The notes: generated from the sequence alone by a model not told the origin. 26,097 nucleotides of DNA from JAJPIG01 sp035504735 (GCA_035504735.1 DATJRJ010000043.1:1-26097); one strand, 5' to 3'. Shown: positions 1 to 8,662, counted from the first letter of the stretch. A program made the numbers and translations.

Positions 1-85
1 CCGGCAGCGAACCGCAACCGTCAGCAAAGTCACTCGATGTCCTAAAGTTCCGACTCGAAGAGGGGGGTGCATTTACCGCGATTCG

Positions 86-118
86 TTATCAAATAATGGA
101 ATTCTAGTTTTTATCAAA
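86..118. promoter_or_regulatory. Pair of TTATCAAA direct repeats upstream of the XRE regulator
   Basis: The octamer TTATCAAA occurs at 86-93 and again at 111-118, 25 bp apart, in an AT-rich stretch that ends at the Shine-Dalgarno site of the XRE-type regulator. Small regulators of this class often bind repeats over their own promoter, so an autoregulatory site is possible. That role is inferred only from position and repetition. I could not identify convincing -35 and -10 boxes here. Confidence 0.3.
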
Positions 119-133
119 AAGGAGGTGCCCCCT

Positions 134-478
134 ATGAAGAGCTTAGGTAAGTGCGTCCGTGAAAGGCGCATGGCCCTCGGCCTGACCCAACGCGAGTTCG
201 CTACACGAGTCAGGTTCGAGGACGGGCACGCGATATCAGCAACGTATCTGTGTTTCATCGAGCAGGGCCTGTACAAGCCACGTTGTCACATCATAGCCGA
301 GTTCGCCCGCGTGCTTGGAGTGAATTCGGACGTGTTCTTTTATCTAGCCGACAGAGTTCCACCGGACGTCTGTGAACTCGACGCTACGAACGAGGAACTG
401 GAGGCTGCGTTTACGGCTTTCCGCCGCGCGCTCAGAAGCGACCGGAGGAACCGTCAAACGAGTCAACGTCAAGTCTGA
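134..478 (+). CDS. XRE-family helix-turn-helix transcriptional regulator, small
   Basis: This is a 114-residue cytoplasmic DNA-binding protein. Residues about 4-65 form a Cro/CI-type helix-turn-helix: an RERRMALGLTQREFA helix pair, then a recognition segment SATYLCFIEQGLYKP, then a helix ending FARVLGV. The rest is an acidic, then Arg-rich tail with no recognised domain. The ATG at 134 is chosen because AAGGAGG at 119-125 lies 8 bases upstream. An in-frame GTG at 125 overlaps that ribosome site and is unlikely to be the start. The recognition region carries a few more residues (RFEDGHAIS) than a minimal XRE domain. It sits at the head of a decayed plasmid or ICE segment and may once have controlled transfer genes. 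Its targets are unknown. Confidence 0.8.
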   Translation: MKSLGKCVRERRMALGLTQREFATRVRFEDGHAISATYLCFIEQGLYKPRCHIIAEFARVLGVNSDVFFYLADRVPPDVCELDATNEELEAAFTAFRRALRSDRRNRQTSQRQV

Positions 479-523
479 CAGCCTGCCAAGCGGCCTCGAT
501 TCCGCAATTTAAGGAAAATAACC

Positions 524-1007
524 GTGATATCACGCGTCTGGAGCAACGGAACGGAACACGAGACTCTGTGCCGGACAGCAGCTCGGCTCCTTGAGTTCGA
601 ACGAATTATCAAGGCCGACGTCCAGGAAGTCTCCGCAAATTACGATGCGACGACGCATTCGTGTCCGCTGTTCGCCGACTTTGGCCATGGCAGCATGCGA
701 GCGCTCGGCATCGTGTTGCCAGCGGAGCGGGTCGAAGCGGGTATACGTCTACTTGCTGCGATTGAGGGAAGGTGGTCGAGCCGGAGGACCCGTTCTTCGA
801 TACGGTGCTCAGAAATGGTGAACGATTTTCGGCCACGACGCCTCCGGCATCAGATGGCCCAACGTTATCAATCAGGACGCACTGGAGCCCGATAAGGCCT
901 CTTCCCGTTTTTGCCATGGAATGTGGCAGCTGAGGATTATTGATGCGATCTCTCGCGGCGATAACATTGTCGTCGTTGGTGCCTCGAACGAGAGAATATC
1001 GCGATGA
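524..1007 (+). pseudogene. Unrecognised protein, reconstructable only across two frameshifts
   Basis: Three consecutive frames join into one plausible protein of about 160 residues. Frame one runs from a GTG at 524, after AAGGAA, to about 766 (ends RLLAAIEG). Frame two continues as VVEPEDPFFDTVLRNGERF to about 829. Frame three runs FGHDASGIRWPNVINQD through AISRGDNIVVVGASNERISR to a TGA at 1005-1007. Both breaks fall in homopolymers, a GGG at 766-768 and a TTTT at 826-829, and each is repaired by one extra base. The stop overlaps the ATG at 1004 that begins the helicase frame, as in a translationally coupled operon. I do not recognise the family. Position suggests a conjugation or mobilisation accessory protein, which is inference. 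Confidence 0.4.
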
Positions 1008-2592
1008 TGCGCGCTGGAGACGGCGCGGCAGCGCCGATCGCCCCCGCGGTAGAGGCAACGGAGTGGGCGATCCAGCGCGGCCTTTTCGCCGATCAGATTC
1101 AGGCGGCGCGGGTGACGATTGCCGCCAGCGATTGGGTTACCGCCATCGAGGGTCGGGCAGGCGCCGCGAAGACAACCACCGTGGGCGCGATCCGCGAGTT
1201 CGCTGAGCAACGCGGCTATACGGTGCGCGGTTTCGGACCAACCAGCGGCAGCGTCAAGGTTCTCAGCGAGGCGGGAGTATTGGCCAGGACAGTGGCCAGC
1301 CTGTTTGAAAATGGCCGCATTGAACCAGCGCAAAACCAGCTTCGGCTTATCGACGAATCGAGCCTGCTCCCGACGCGCCAGCTGAACCGGCTGCTGCGCT
1401 TGGCTCAAAGCGCCAGCGTCGACCGCGTCGTCTTCGTCGGCGATCAGCGCCAGCATCAGGCTATTGAGGTCGGCAATCCAATCAATCAGTTGATTCGCGG
1501 CGAAATGACGGTCGCGCGACTTAACGTCATTCGGCGCCAGCGCGATCCGGAGCTCAAGCGCACGGTTGAACACGCTGCGCGCGGCGACGTGGGCAGGCGC
1601 TGCGCTTGCTGCATGAGCGGCAGCGCATATTCGAAATTGAAGCGCCGGAGAAGCGATACCAGGTGATCGCCGCCAACTATCTGCGGTTTCATCGCGCCGA
1701 TGAACGCACCCTGGTGGTGAGCCCCGCCAACAGCGAGCGGCGTGAGCTGAACCGCGTGATCCGCGAGACCCTGATTGAACACAGCTACGTCCCCGGACCG
1801 GCCGGGAGCACGGGATATTGGTCAATCGCGAACTCACCCGAACCCAGCGTCGGCACGGCTCAAACTATGAGAGGCGATGTCATCCGCTTCACACGCGCGA
1901 GTAACCGAATAGGGATACCGAAGAACGCTTACCTTACGGTCGAGGCGGTGAATCGGAGAACGACTCGCTGATGCTGAGAGCAACGGATAGGCGGCAGCTC
2001 TCTTTTTCGCCCGGCCGTTTCAAGAGCATCGAAGCGTATCGGGCGGAGCAGCGAGTCGTCGCGATCGGCGAGCGCATTCAGTTCCGCGCACCGGAGCGCA
2101 CGCTCAAAGTCGCCAACGGCGAATTCGCGACCGTGCTTCAGATCGCCAACGACAGCGCCGTCATCAAACTCGATGGTGGCCGAACCCTGAAGGCGCGATT
2201 GTCGGAGCTCCAGCACATCGACTACGGCTACGCCTCTACCTCCCACGCCGCGCAGGGCGCCACCGTCGATCGCGTAATTGTCAATATTGACACGACTCGC
2301 GGCGTCCAACTCGTAAATCGTCGGCAATTTTACGTTTCGCTGAGCCGGGCCCGCTACGACGCCCGCATCTACACTAACGACAGCGGCGCGCTAAGGCGCG
2401 CCGGCCGCGCGCGATTTGCAGAAGGCGATCGCCCTTGACGCGCTCAGACGAAGGCCCCATCGGCAGTCACAGAGTATCGCCCATCAGCAATACCTGGAAT
2501 TCGTTAAAGCGGTTTCCCGATCCGAGCGCGCCAGCGCTCACGCAGAAGCTAGTCCAAGGTCAGAGTATCAGGCAGAAACAGCAAGTAGCTGA
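1004..2592 (+). pseudogene. TraI/TrwC-like conjugative relaxase, helicase portion, frameshifted
   Basis: The segment encodes the RecD-like superfamily 1 helicase half of a MobF-type relaxase, which unwinds plasmid DNA during conjugation. The Walker A motif GRAGAAKTTT is near 1151, Walker B LIDESSLL near 1350, and VGDQRQHQAIEVG near 1435. The later helicase motif YGYASTSHAAQGATVDRV and the terminal VSLSRARYDARIYT lie near 2220-2375. The reading frame changes at about 1591 (one G lost, restoring ARGDVGQALRLLHE), at about 1955 (one G lost, restoring AVNRENDSLML) and at about 2410 (probably one GC lost from a GC repeat, extending an open frame to TGA at 2590-2592). The N-terminal relaxase domain with its catalytic tyrosines and histidine triad is not visible upstream. 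If the indels are real the gene is dead. Confidence 0.75.
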
Positions 2593-2647
2593 GGGTTGGA
2601 GATGGTGATCGCCACTCAAAATCATAAGGTTATTCACGTCGTCAATC

Positions 2648-3028
2648 TTGCGCCAGCTACGCGCAATTCGGTCGCGCCCGTCCCACAGGAGCGCTGCGCT
2701 CGGTCACGCCGAATTGCATGGCTTCGTCGGCGCTCGTGGGTGGCGGCGCTGCGCGCCGCATCGAGTTCCTCTCCATCGCCGCCCTCCCAGACTTTTGCGG
2801 GAAGGGCGGCGGGGAAAGTGGCGCTGGGTTTTCAAACCCAAGCTGTACGTGCCCAGGCCGCTGGCGAGAGCGCGCTGCAAGGGTCGGATTCATCTGGGAG
2901 AACGCGCCCTCTACTATCCCGAGGATCGTTCACTGTACTGCCAAGCAGAAGTTGCAGCCGAACGGCCATTCGAGATTTCCTGCCACGGCAACGACGAGGC
3001 GAACAAGACTTCGATCTTAGGAAGATAG
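2648..3028 (+). CDS. Doubtful small ORF with a possible Cys-rich C-terminal half
   Basis: Only the last 70 or so residues look protein-like. They include CKGRIHLGERALYYPEDRSL followed by YC, then an acidic segment FEISCHGNDEAN. The spaced cysteines around a GERALYYP core resemble small zinc-binding accessory proteins of mobile elements, but I cannot name a family. The upstream part is Arg-rich and of low quality, so the true start is unknown and the ORF may be fused out of frame. The TAG at 3026-3028 lies four bases before the next small ORF. Chance coding is a real alternative. Confidence 0.25.
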   Translation: MRQLRAIRSRPSHRSAALGHAELHGFVGARGWRRCAPHRVPLHRRPPRLLREGRRGKWRWVFKPKLYVPRPLARARCKGRIHLGERALYYPEDRSLYCQAEVAAERPFEISCHGNDEANKTSILGR

Positions 3029-3032
3029 GACG

Positions 3033-3221
3033 ATGTATCAAGGAAACTGCGCGTGTTGCGGGCGCAAGGTGCGTACTGATGGGAATTGGCTGAAGGCTCG
3101 CCTCTGGAGCAGCACAGCGGTATTCGATTGGTCATGCCTTACGAAGCTGATGAAGGAGCACGGCGAGGCGGCGGCCGAAGACGCCGCCTGGAAAGCGAAT
3201 AAAGTTACGCAAAAACAGTAA
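3033..3221 (+). CDS. Small hypothetical protein with a CxxC motif
   Basis: The 62-residue frame starts MYQGNCACCGRKVRTDGNW. It has one CACC motif, two further cysteines (only one of them downstream, in DWSCLTKL), and a charged C-terminus KANKVTQKQ. It starts four bases after the previous stop, with a weak GGA upstream, and lies 57 bases before the ssb start. The single CxxC could be half of a zinc knuckle. No family is recognised. Context suggests a cargo protein of the decayed element, but the length and composition do not rule out a spurious ORF. Confidence 0.3.
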   Translation: MYQGNCACCGRKVRTDGNWLKARLWSSTAVFDWSCLTKLMKEHGEAAAEDAAWKANKVTQKQ

Positions 3222-3278
3222 ACAAAGCTCATGTCGCGGCCGCTGATCAGGCGCGAGGCACTGCAGGAGGTAAAAGCA

Positions 3279-3674
3279 ATGTCGCTCAATAGAATTATGG
3301 TCATCGGCCATGTTGGGCAAGACCCGTAGATTCGCTACACGCCCACCGGCATGCCGGTCGTTAAGTTCTCGGTAGCCACTGACGAGACCTACGTCGACAA
3401 AGAGGGCAAGCGAGAAGAGCGTACGGAATGGCACCACGCCGTGGTTGTTGGGAGGCTGGCGCTCACCTGCCACGCGTACATCAAAAAGGGCCAGCAGGTT
3501 TTCGTCGAGGGTCCGCTGCGCACGCGCGAATGGGAGAGCAACGGAAGGAGTAGCCGGCGAATCGAAATTATCGTACGCCGCGTGCAGTTCCTCGGCACAC
3601 CACCGGCAGGACCGGTCGAAAGCGCGCAGGACGAGAATCTCGCGGTGGCGAAAGAATCAGAAAGGACCTCGTAA
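3279..3674 (+). pseudogene. ssb: Single-stranded DNA-binding protein with internal amber codon
   Basis: SSB coats single-stranded DNA during replication and conjugative transfer. The ATG at 3279 has an excellent AGGAGG at 3265-3270. Translation gives SLNRIMVIGHVGQDP, then TAG at 3327-3329, then IRYTPTGMPVVKFSVATDE and the rest of the OB fold to about FLGTPP. Most SSBs have Glu at the stop position (DPEIRY), so one GAG to TAG change explains it. Only codons after the stop carry the OB fold; a restart at the ATG at 3351 would lack strand one. The usual acidic C-terminal tip (DDDIPF type) is also absent, the frame ending KESERTS. SSB genes are common plasmid and ICE cargo, matching the relaxase remnant upstream. 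Readthrough cannot be excluded but nothing else suggests it. Confidence 0.8.
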
Positions 3675-3942
3675 GGGACATAACGGCGGCGAGTGGAGAA
3701 GCTTGCACGTCTCGGCCACGCCGCCCAACAGACCTTAGGCCGCCGCTTTAGGACTCGCTTGCATCCGTTCGAGGAGGGGGGAAAATACTCCTAATTAAAT
3801 AACTAGCAAAGCGGCAAACTCGCCAGCCGAGGCTGCCGCAAAGCTCATCATGATAAACGTGACTTAGGATGAACGCAGCCGGATGCCTGGACTCCTACAA
3901 ACCAGTGGCTGCTGAGCAGACACGTGGTCTTCCGGACCATTT

Positions 3943-4926
3943 CTATTGGCTCAGTAAGTCCTTTGCATTAAGACTCAGAATTTTCGCCTCATCGGCAGCA
4001 TTCAGCCCGAGCGCCTTCACTTCCCGAATCGGATCGGCTAGTCCCGCAGGTAGCGGATAGTCACTGCCGACAACGAAACGATCGGCTCCGTAAGACTTGA
4101 CTAGATAGCCCAGCATTTCGCGGTTGTGCGCAATGATATCGAAGTGAAATTGCGATACATAGGTCGAAGGCGGCCGCGGAATCGCGCCACGGCACTCTGG
4201 TATCAGCCGATAGCCCATGTCGAGGCGTCCAACGATGGCGGGCAGTGCGCCGCCCGCGTGATACAAGACAATACGCAGGTTAGGATGCCGCTCGAGCACG
4301 CCTCCATAGATCAATAACGCCGCCGCCAGCCCTGTATCGTACAAATTGCCTACTAGGTTGCCCAGGAAGTAGCGAGCGAGAGCACCAGCTGGCGCCGCTT
4401 CAAACGGGTGGATACAGACCACCATTCGCAGTGCCTCAGCCGCTTCCCAGAAGACTTCTAAATCTGCTTCGTCGAGCTGCCGTTCAAGCACCTTTGGGGG
4501 AATCTCCACTCCGCGCAGTCCCAGCTTTGCGGCGCGTTCCAATTCGCTGACGGCTGCCGCTGAATCCTGTATCGGCACCGATGCCAGTGGCACAAAATGA
4601 GCAGAATCGCTGGCCGCGAGCGCTGCCATCGCATCGTTGTTGACTTGGGCGATGGCGAGGCCAAGCGCCACGTCGACGTCCGGATACATCAGGAACGGCA
4701 CACACGAGACCGCCTGCTTTGTGATGCCCTCGCGCTGCATATCAGCGAGTCGTGCATGGAGATCGGAGATTGGACCATCCATCGGCCGCAGTGCCTTCTC
4801 CTGGATCAGGAAAAACCTGCGGCCCTCGCGCTCCACGATACGCGTTGCGTAGCGGCGCCCATCGCGCGTGAGATGTTTAATCACCTCGGGCGCGATGAAA
4901 TGATTGTGCATGTCGATAACGTCCAT
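3943..4926 (-). CDS. Amidohydrolase family 2, ACMSD-like decarboxylase
   Basis: This 327-residue cytoplasmic enzyme belongs to the amidohydrolase_2 group of metal-dependent decarboxylases and hydrolases. Its ligand set is H7 and H9 (MHNHF), H173 (VCIHPF), H223 (LYHAGG) and D289 (GSDYP). Spacing and order match aminocarboxymuconate semialdehyde decarboxylase (ACMSD), where the equivalents are His9, His11, His177, His228 and Asp294. A mononuclear zinc decarboxylase acting on a carboxylated aromatic or a ring-cleavage product is the best reading. ATG at 4926 follows CGGAG. It lies 22 bases after the Rieske beta gene and is the last gene of the operon, consistent with a late step. Hydratase or hydrolase activity, as in other family members, remains possible. 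Confidence 0.8.
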   Translation of the reverse strand: MDVIDMHNHFIAPEVIKHLTRDGRRYATRIVEREGRRFFLIQEKALRPMDGPISDLHARLADMQREGITKQAVSCVPFLMYPDVDVALGLAIAQVNNDAMAALAASDSAHFVPLASVPIQDSAAAVSELERAAKLGLRGVEIPPKVLERQLDEADLEVFWEAAEALRMVVCIHPFEAAPAGALARYFLGNLVGNLYDTGLAAALLIYGGVLERHPNLRIVLYHAGGALPAIVGRLDMGYRLIPECRGAIPRPPSTYVSQFHFDIIAHNREMLGYLVKSYGADRFVVGSDYPLPAGLADPIREVKALGLNAADEAKILSLNAKDLLSQ

Positions 4927-4948
4927 GCCGCTCCGTGAATGTAAACCG

Positions 4949-5440
4949 CTACAGGATGAAGCTGATCTTGCCGTGCGGGCGGAGCGCTTCGTTATCGAGA
5001 ATGGCCCGGCGTTCCATTATCTTCAGGCGGTCTCCATCGCGAACTAGCTTGTAGACGTAGTGACCGATGTACGTATCGACCGACTCGTAACGCATCCGAT
5101 GTACGGCAAAATTGGCGGTCACTAAAATGTTTTTTCCCTCTGCACCGAGTACGCGTACGTTGGCGATCATGCGCCGCGTGCGCGAATGGGGATTTTCCGC
5201 CCACGCCGACTTGCCGAGGAGTTGTTTTACGCGGGATCGGATTCGAACGGCGTCGTCGGCGATTATGAACAGCGTATTGCGGGAGTCTCCCTCCGGAACA
5301 TCCGTGGGCGGAATCTCGTAGATCGCGTCAGCCGTCAGCAATTCGAGCCATTCCTCCAAGCGCCACTCATCGAGCAATGCCGCTTCCTTGAAGAAGAGAT
5401 CTTCGATTTCAGATCGGCTCGGAAGGTCCACGGCATTCAT
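4949..5440 (-). CDS. Aromatic-ring-hydroxylating dioxygenase, beta subunit
   Basis: The 163-residue protein has the cone-shaped beta-subunit fold of Rieske non-haem iron dioxygenases. The N-terminus has FFKEAALLDEWRLEEWLELL followed by YEIP, and the C-terminus has YVYKLVRDGDRLKIMERRAI ending FIL. The beta subunit is structural and shapes the alpha3beta3 hexamer. ATG at 5440 overlaps the alpha stop codon as ATGA (5437-5440), a classic sign of translational coupling; longer upstream frames only run through the alpha gene. Length matches the family (about 160-180 residues). It resembles beta subunits of benzoate, anthranilate and biphenyl-type enzymes in general; the substrate cannot be read from it. 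Confidence 0.88.
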   Translation of the reverse strand: MNAVDLPSRSEIEDLFFKEAALLDEWRLEEWLELLTADAIYEIPPTDVPEGDSRNTLFIIADDAVRIRSRVKQLLGKSAWAENPHSRTRRMIANVRVLGAEGKNILVTANFAVHRMRYESVDTYIGHYVYKLVRDGDRLKIMERRAILDNEALRPHGKISFIL

Positions 5441-6729
5441 GCTGCCTTCCTCGCGCGCTTCACTTGCGGTTCCGTCATCAACTGGTTCCATCGGCGCCAG
5501 AACGCCCGCATTTGCAGTTCGTCCGTGATCGCGGGATGCTCGCGTTTCATCCCGCGTGAGATGTCCGACCATGCGACCTCGCGATTAGCGAAGCCGCGCT
5601 GACAGGACTCAAGCATCTCGACGTCATCGGGCGTTGCGAATCCGCCCGGGCCAAGGAAGGTAAGGAAGTTGTCGAGGCGGAGCTTGGAGTCTTCAGAGCT
5701 TTCTTCGAGCGGCGCCAGCGCCCACGCGTTGACTTCCATGTAGTCGTGCGAGATCGGATAAAAGCTACGGATCGTGATCGCCATAATGTCGTTGATGACG
5801 AGATTCGGAAAAATCCCGAGGTTGCGGCTAGTCTCGCAGATCCGGCTGGCGCGCTCCGGGCCGAACCGTTCGTCGAATCGGCGGCGCAACGCGTCAAAAT
5901 GAGATTTGCGATGTTCGCCGAAGGGTGCGACCCAATGCGCGATTGGGCGACCCCATGCACTTTGATACTCGAGCACTGCGTGGCCGTTGCCTAAGTCGAC
6001 TGCTTTCTGCCGCGCCGATATGGGGACATTGTTGCCTTGCAGCTGGATGCCGGTATCTGCCAGAAACGTGAAGTACCGTTGATGGGTTGGTAAACCATGG
6101 TAGCCGTCATAGCTATTCTCCATTAACAGTTTCCAGTTGGCCCGCGCGCTGTAGGCTTGCTGGCCGGCGATGACCTTCATTCCGGTCTCTGATTGGTCAG
6201 CAACCAGATCCAGATACTCACGTGCACCTGCCAGATAGTCATACAAGCTTTGCGCCGCGCGATCGAAGCATACGAAGATAAAGCCTCGATAATTGTCCAT
6301 CTTGGGCGGCGCGGCTAAGCGCATATCCTCGCGTTTGAAAGCTTCGCTGTAGGAATCTTCGCCGGGTACGCCAACCAATTGTCCGCGCACATTGTAGGTC
6401 CAGGCGTGGTACGGACACTGGAAGGTTTTGGCGTTGCCGGATTTCTGCCGGCAGACCATGGCGCCGCGATGTGTACAAGTATTGAGCAGGACCCGAACCA
6501 CGTTGTCGTCGCCGCGCGCCAGAATTATCGGGCGCCCCGCGACGCTGCGGGACCGAAAATCGCCGGCGTGCGGCACCTCCGATTCGTGGCCGGCATAGAT
6601 CCAGCACTTATCGAAGATGCGCCGCCGTTCCTCTTCAAGACAGCCCGGATCAGTAAACGCGCGGCGATTAACTCGGAACAGTCCCGCTTTCTCATCGTCT
6701 ACGATGTAAGTTTCGGCCGATTCAATCAT
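5437..6729 (-). CDS. Aromatic-ring-hydroxylating dioxygenase, Rieske alpha subunit
   Basis: The 430-residue catalytic subunit adds both atoms of O2 to an aromatic ring to give a cis-dihydrodiol. The Rieske [2Fe-2S] ligands are C85 and H87 (CTHRG) and C105 and H108 (CPYH). The mononuclear iron site is D208, H211 and H216 in MENSYDGYHGLPTH, with a third carboxylate at D368 or D369 in GGFATPDDVE. The N-terminus (RRAFTDPGCLEEERRRIFDK, then CWIYAGHE) is typical. ATG at 6729 is preferred over longer frames because it overlaps the SDR stop by eight bases and begins the conserved sequence. No ferredoxin or reductase gene is nearby, so electrons must come from elsewhere. Substrate is unknown; SDR, extradiol dioxygenase and decarboxylase neighbours point to a benzoate- or phthalate-like acid. 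Confidence 0.92.
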   Translation of the reverse strand: MIESAETYIVDDEKAGLFRVNRRAFTDPGCLEEERRRIFDKCWIYAGHESEVPHAGDFRSRSVAGRPIILARGDDNVVRVLLNTCTHRGAMVCRQKSGNAKTFQCPYHAWTYNVRGQLVGVPGEDSYSEAFKREDMRLAAPPKMDNYRGFIFVCFDRAAQSLYDYLAGAREYLDLVADQSETGMKVIAGQQAYSARANWKLLMENSYDGYHGLPTHQRYFTFLADTGIQLQGNNVPISARQKAVDLGNGHAVLEYQSAWGRPIAHWVAPFGEHRKSHFDALRRRFDERFGPERASRICETSRNLGIFPNLVINDIMAITIRSFYPISHDYMEVNAWALAPLEESSEDSKLRLDNFLTFLGPGGFATPDDVEMLESCQRGFANREVAWSDISRGMKREHPAITDELQMRAFWRRWNQLMTEPQVKRARKAA

Positions 6730-7582
6730 GGTCGATTCCTTCTGCTTCCAGCTCGTCAGCTCCGCTTCGACGAGGATCCCACGCCCAATATTGCGCAATC
6801 GCACCCGCATCAACGCGCAGATCCGTGCCGGTGATCATCGCGGCATCGTCTGACGCGAGAAATGCGGCCGCGCGCCCGTAGTCACGCGGACTCGGCAACT
6901 TCTGCATCGCGACGCGATCGCGGAACGGTTGCAAAAGCTGCTGGAAAGACTTCACTTGTTCAGAACTCGGTCCTTTGCGGCCCCATCGCGCGCTGCGCTC
7001 CAAAGATTCCGCCGGATCGGTGGCGGTCGGCGTTAAGCTGTTCACGCGAATGCCGTACGCGATCAATTCCATCGCGGCCGATCGCGTAAAGTTCAAAAGC
7101 CCACTCTTGCCGGTGCAGTACGCGATGTTGTTCGGCTCACCCTGATGACCGGCGGTCGAGATTATATTGATGATGCTGCCCCCGCGGCCCTGTTCGATCA
7201 TCAGTTTCGCGATGTGCTTGGTGAACAGAAAAGTGCCAGTCACAATGATCGATAGCTGCCGCTGCCACTCATTAAGCGGCATATCGATGACGCCCTTCCG
7301 GTTAAAGATCGCCGCGCTATTAACCAAAATATCAACGCCGCCGAAGGCCTCGCGCGCGGCGGTTACCGCAGCGATCACCTGTTGCTCATCGGTGACATCG
7401 CAAGTCACGGCAAGGGCGCGCGCTTCGACGCTCTCCAGATAGCGTGCGCAGTCCGCGGCATTTTCGGCGCGCGAATCAACGCAGACAATCGCAGCGCCCT
7501 CACCAGCCAAGCCTTCGGCGATGCCTCCGCCGATGTTAGGGCTGGTCCCGGTTATCAGTGCAACTTTTCCGCCGAGCCTCAT
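6722..7582 (-). CDS. Short-chain dehydrogenase/reductase, probable cis-dihydrodiol dehydrogenase
   Basis: This 286-residue NAD(P)-dependent enzyme has a Rossmann fold. The cofactor loop is TGTSPNIGGG (T11-G20), a variant of TGxxxGIG. NSAA lies at 88-91, the catalytic Ser is S142 (IISTAG), and Y155 and K159 form YCTGK. The C-terminal DAGAIAQYWAW shows a complete fold. Asp36 in the VCVDSR segment after the second strand favours NAD over NADP. ATG at 7582 follows GGAGG by five bases. The stop overlaps the Rieske alpha start. Position between an extradiol dioxygenase and a ring-hydroxylating dioxygenase makes rearomatisation of the cis-dihydrodiol to a catechol the likely role. That is inference from context, since SDR sequence alone does not fix substrate. 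Confidence 0.88.
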   Translation of the reverse strand: MRLGGKVALITGTSPNIGGGIAEGLAGEGAAIVCVDSRAENAADCARYLESVEARALAVTCDVTDEQQVIAAVTAAREAFGGVDILVNSAAIFNRKGVIDMPLNEWQRQLSIIVTGTFLFTKHIAKLMIEQGRGGSIINIISTAGHQGEPNNIAYCTGKSGLLNFTRSAAMELIAYGIRVNSLTPTATDPAESLERSARWGRKGPSSEQVKSFQQLLQPFRDRVAMQKLPSPRDYGRAAAFLASDDAAMITGTDLRVDAGAIAQYWAWDPRRSGADELEAEGIDHD

Positions 7583-7603
7583 TTCAGCCTCCGCGATATC
7601 AGA

Positions 7604-8662
7604 TCATTGCGGCGGTGGCGCTGCAAGGAAACATTTCGAGGAATTGAAAATCCAGGTCTCGATGAAATCCGTCTCCGCTGGCTTGCGCTGCAACTCGGCT
7701 AGTGCCCCCGCCAGACACATCCAGTTGAGGATTTCCTGCTGGCCGCTCGCCTCGACCGCCGCTGCGGGATAGTCACGCCACGCGTCGTAGTCGCCTGCCC
7801 GCAGGGCCTGGAACAACGCAAGATCGGCGGGCGTGTCCGGATAAAGGTAGTGATTCTTCTCGACGAGAAAGGCGTGCGACCACCCCGACGAAGCCAGGAC
7901 CGCCACCCGCCAGGGACTGGCGGCAAGCACCCGCGCGGTTGCCGCTCCCAGATCGAACAAGCGCCGCGGTGTCGGCGCGGGCGGATCGAGTTGTGCCTTG
8001 GAGGGTGGATTCTCAAACATCGGCAAGCCACCGCGCTGGGCGATGACTTTGCGTCCGTAGCAATTGATCGCGAACGGAACTATCGGGTAGGAAAAACCCT
8101 TGCGATCGTAATCGAGGTACAGCACCGCGTTAGCGAACGCATGACCCAGCGGATGATGTAACGGTTTGTAGGAATAGGCCGCGTCGAAGCCCGCTTCAAT
8201 CAGGCCGCTGGCGAGATATTTTGCCGCGGCCACATTGCCGGGCGAATGAAACTTTTTCTCCGCAGGCTCATTCCAGATATTGTTCGCCCCTGGCCCGAAA
8301 GTCGCCGGCCCGAACTCAAAAGATTCGTGTGCGTAGATGCAGTACGGTGGAATTACATCTTCGCGGAAATTTTCGTACTGATCATCGCCCCAGATTAGAA
8401 TGAAGTCCGGATGGAACGCGTCGATTTGAGCTCGCGTTTTGCGCAAGGCCTCGACGAGGCGCTCACGATGAGCGTGGGCCGCAGTGGCACCTTCGTCCAC
8501 GCCCCACTCGTGACGCATCGCTTCGGGCCAGTTTTCAGCTCGCCGGAGTTTCTCCGGCAGACGCGGATTTTCCAGCATCCGCTTTAGAATCCACGCCATT
8601 ACTTTGTCGTGTCCGGCGAGCGGTGGATAGTGCGTCATTCCTGCAGCTAGGATTTCACCCAT
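7604..8662 (-). CDS. Class III extradiol ring-cleavage dioxygenase, LigB family
   Basis: The 352-residue protein belongs to the LigB superfamily of non-haem iron(II) enzymes that open catechols next to the hydroxyls. Early H11 (GMTHYP) and a second His at 63 or 65 (AAHAHRE) sit where the family has iron ligands. HHPLGH at 169-174 and SSGWSHAF near 258-265 are the later conserved histidine blocks, with E268 a candidate third ligand. It is longer than classical LigB (about 300), with a lid-like segment around 105-140. ATG at 8662 follows GGAGAA. The SDR gene starts 21 bases downstream. The ring-cleavage assignment fits the operon; the exact catechol is unknown. Some relatives lack the fused LigA-like subunit, and none is seen here. 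Confidence 0.83.
   Translation of the reverse strand: MGEILAAGMTHYPPLAGHDKVMAWILKRMLENPRLPEKLRRAENWPEAMRHEWGVDEGATAAHAHRERLVEALRKTRAQIDAFHPDFILIWGDDQYENFREDVIPPYCIYAHESFEFGPATFGPGANNIWNEPAEKKFHSPGNVAAAKYLASGLIEAGFDAAYSYKPLHHPLGHAFANAVLYLDYDRKGFSYPIVPFAINCYGRKVIAQRGGLPMFENPPSKAQLDPPAPTPRRLFDLGAATARVLAASPWRVAVLASSGWSHAFLVEKNHYLYPDTPADLALFQALRAGDYDAWRDYPAAAVEASGQQEILNWMCLAGALAELQRKPAETDFIETWIFNSSKCFLAAPPPQ

Noticed and set aside
872..1837. Long minus-strand open frame (321 codons) opposite the helicase
   Set aside because: It is the antisense of clear helicase motifs on the + strand; its product is Arg/Ala-rich with no recognisable domain.
2825..2840. Palindrome TGGGTTTTCAAACCCA, considered as a tRNA T-arm or operator
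   Set aside because: The two-base centre and lack of other tRNA arms rule out a tRNA, and it lies inside a possible ORF with no promoter nearby.
3327..3329. Amber codon as evidence of an alternative genetic code
   Set aside because: Intact genes in the window end normally, TAG also ends other frames, and nothing else supports recoding.
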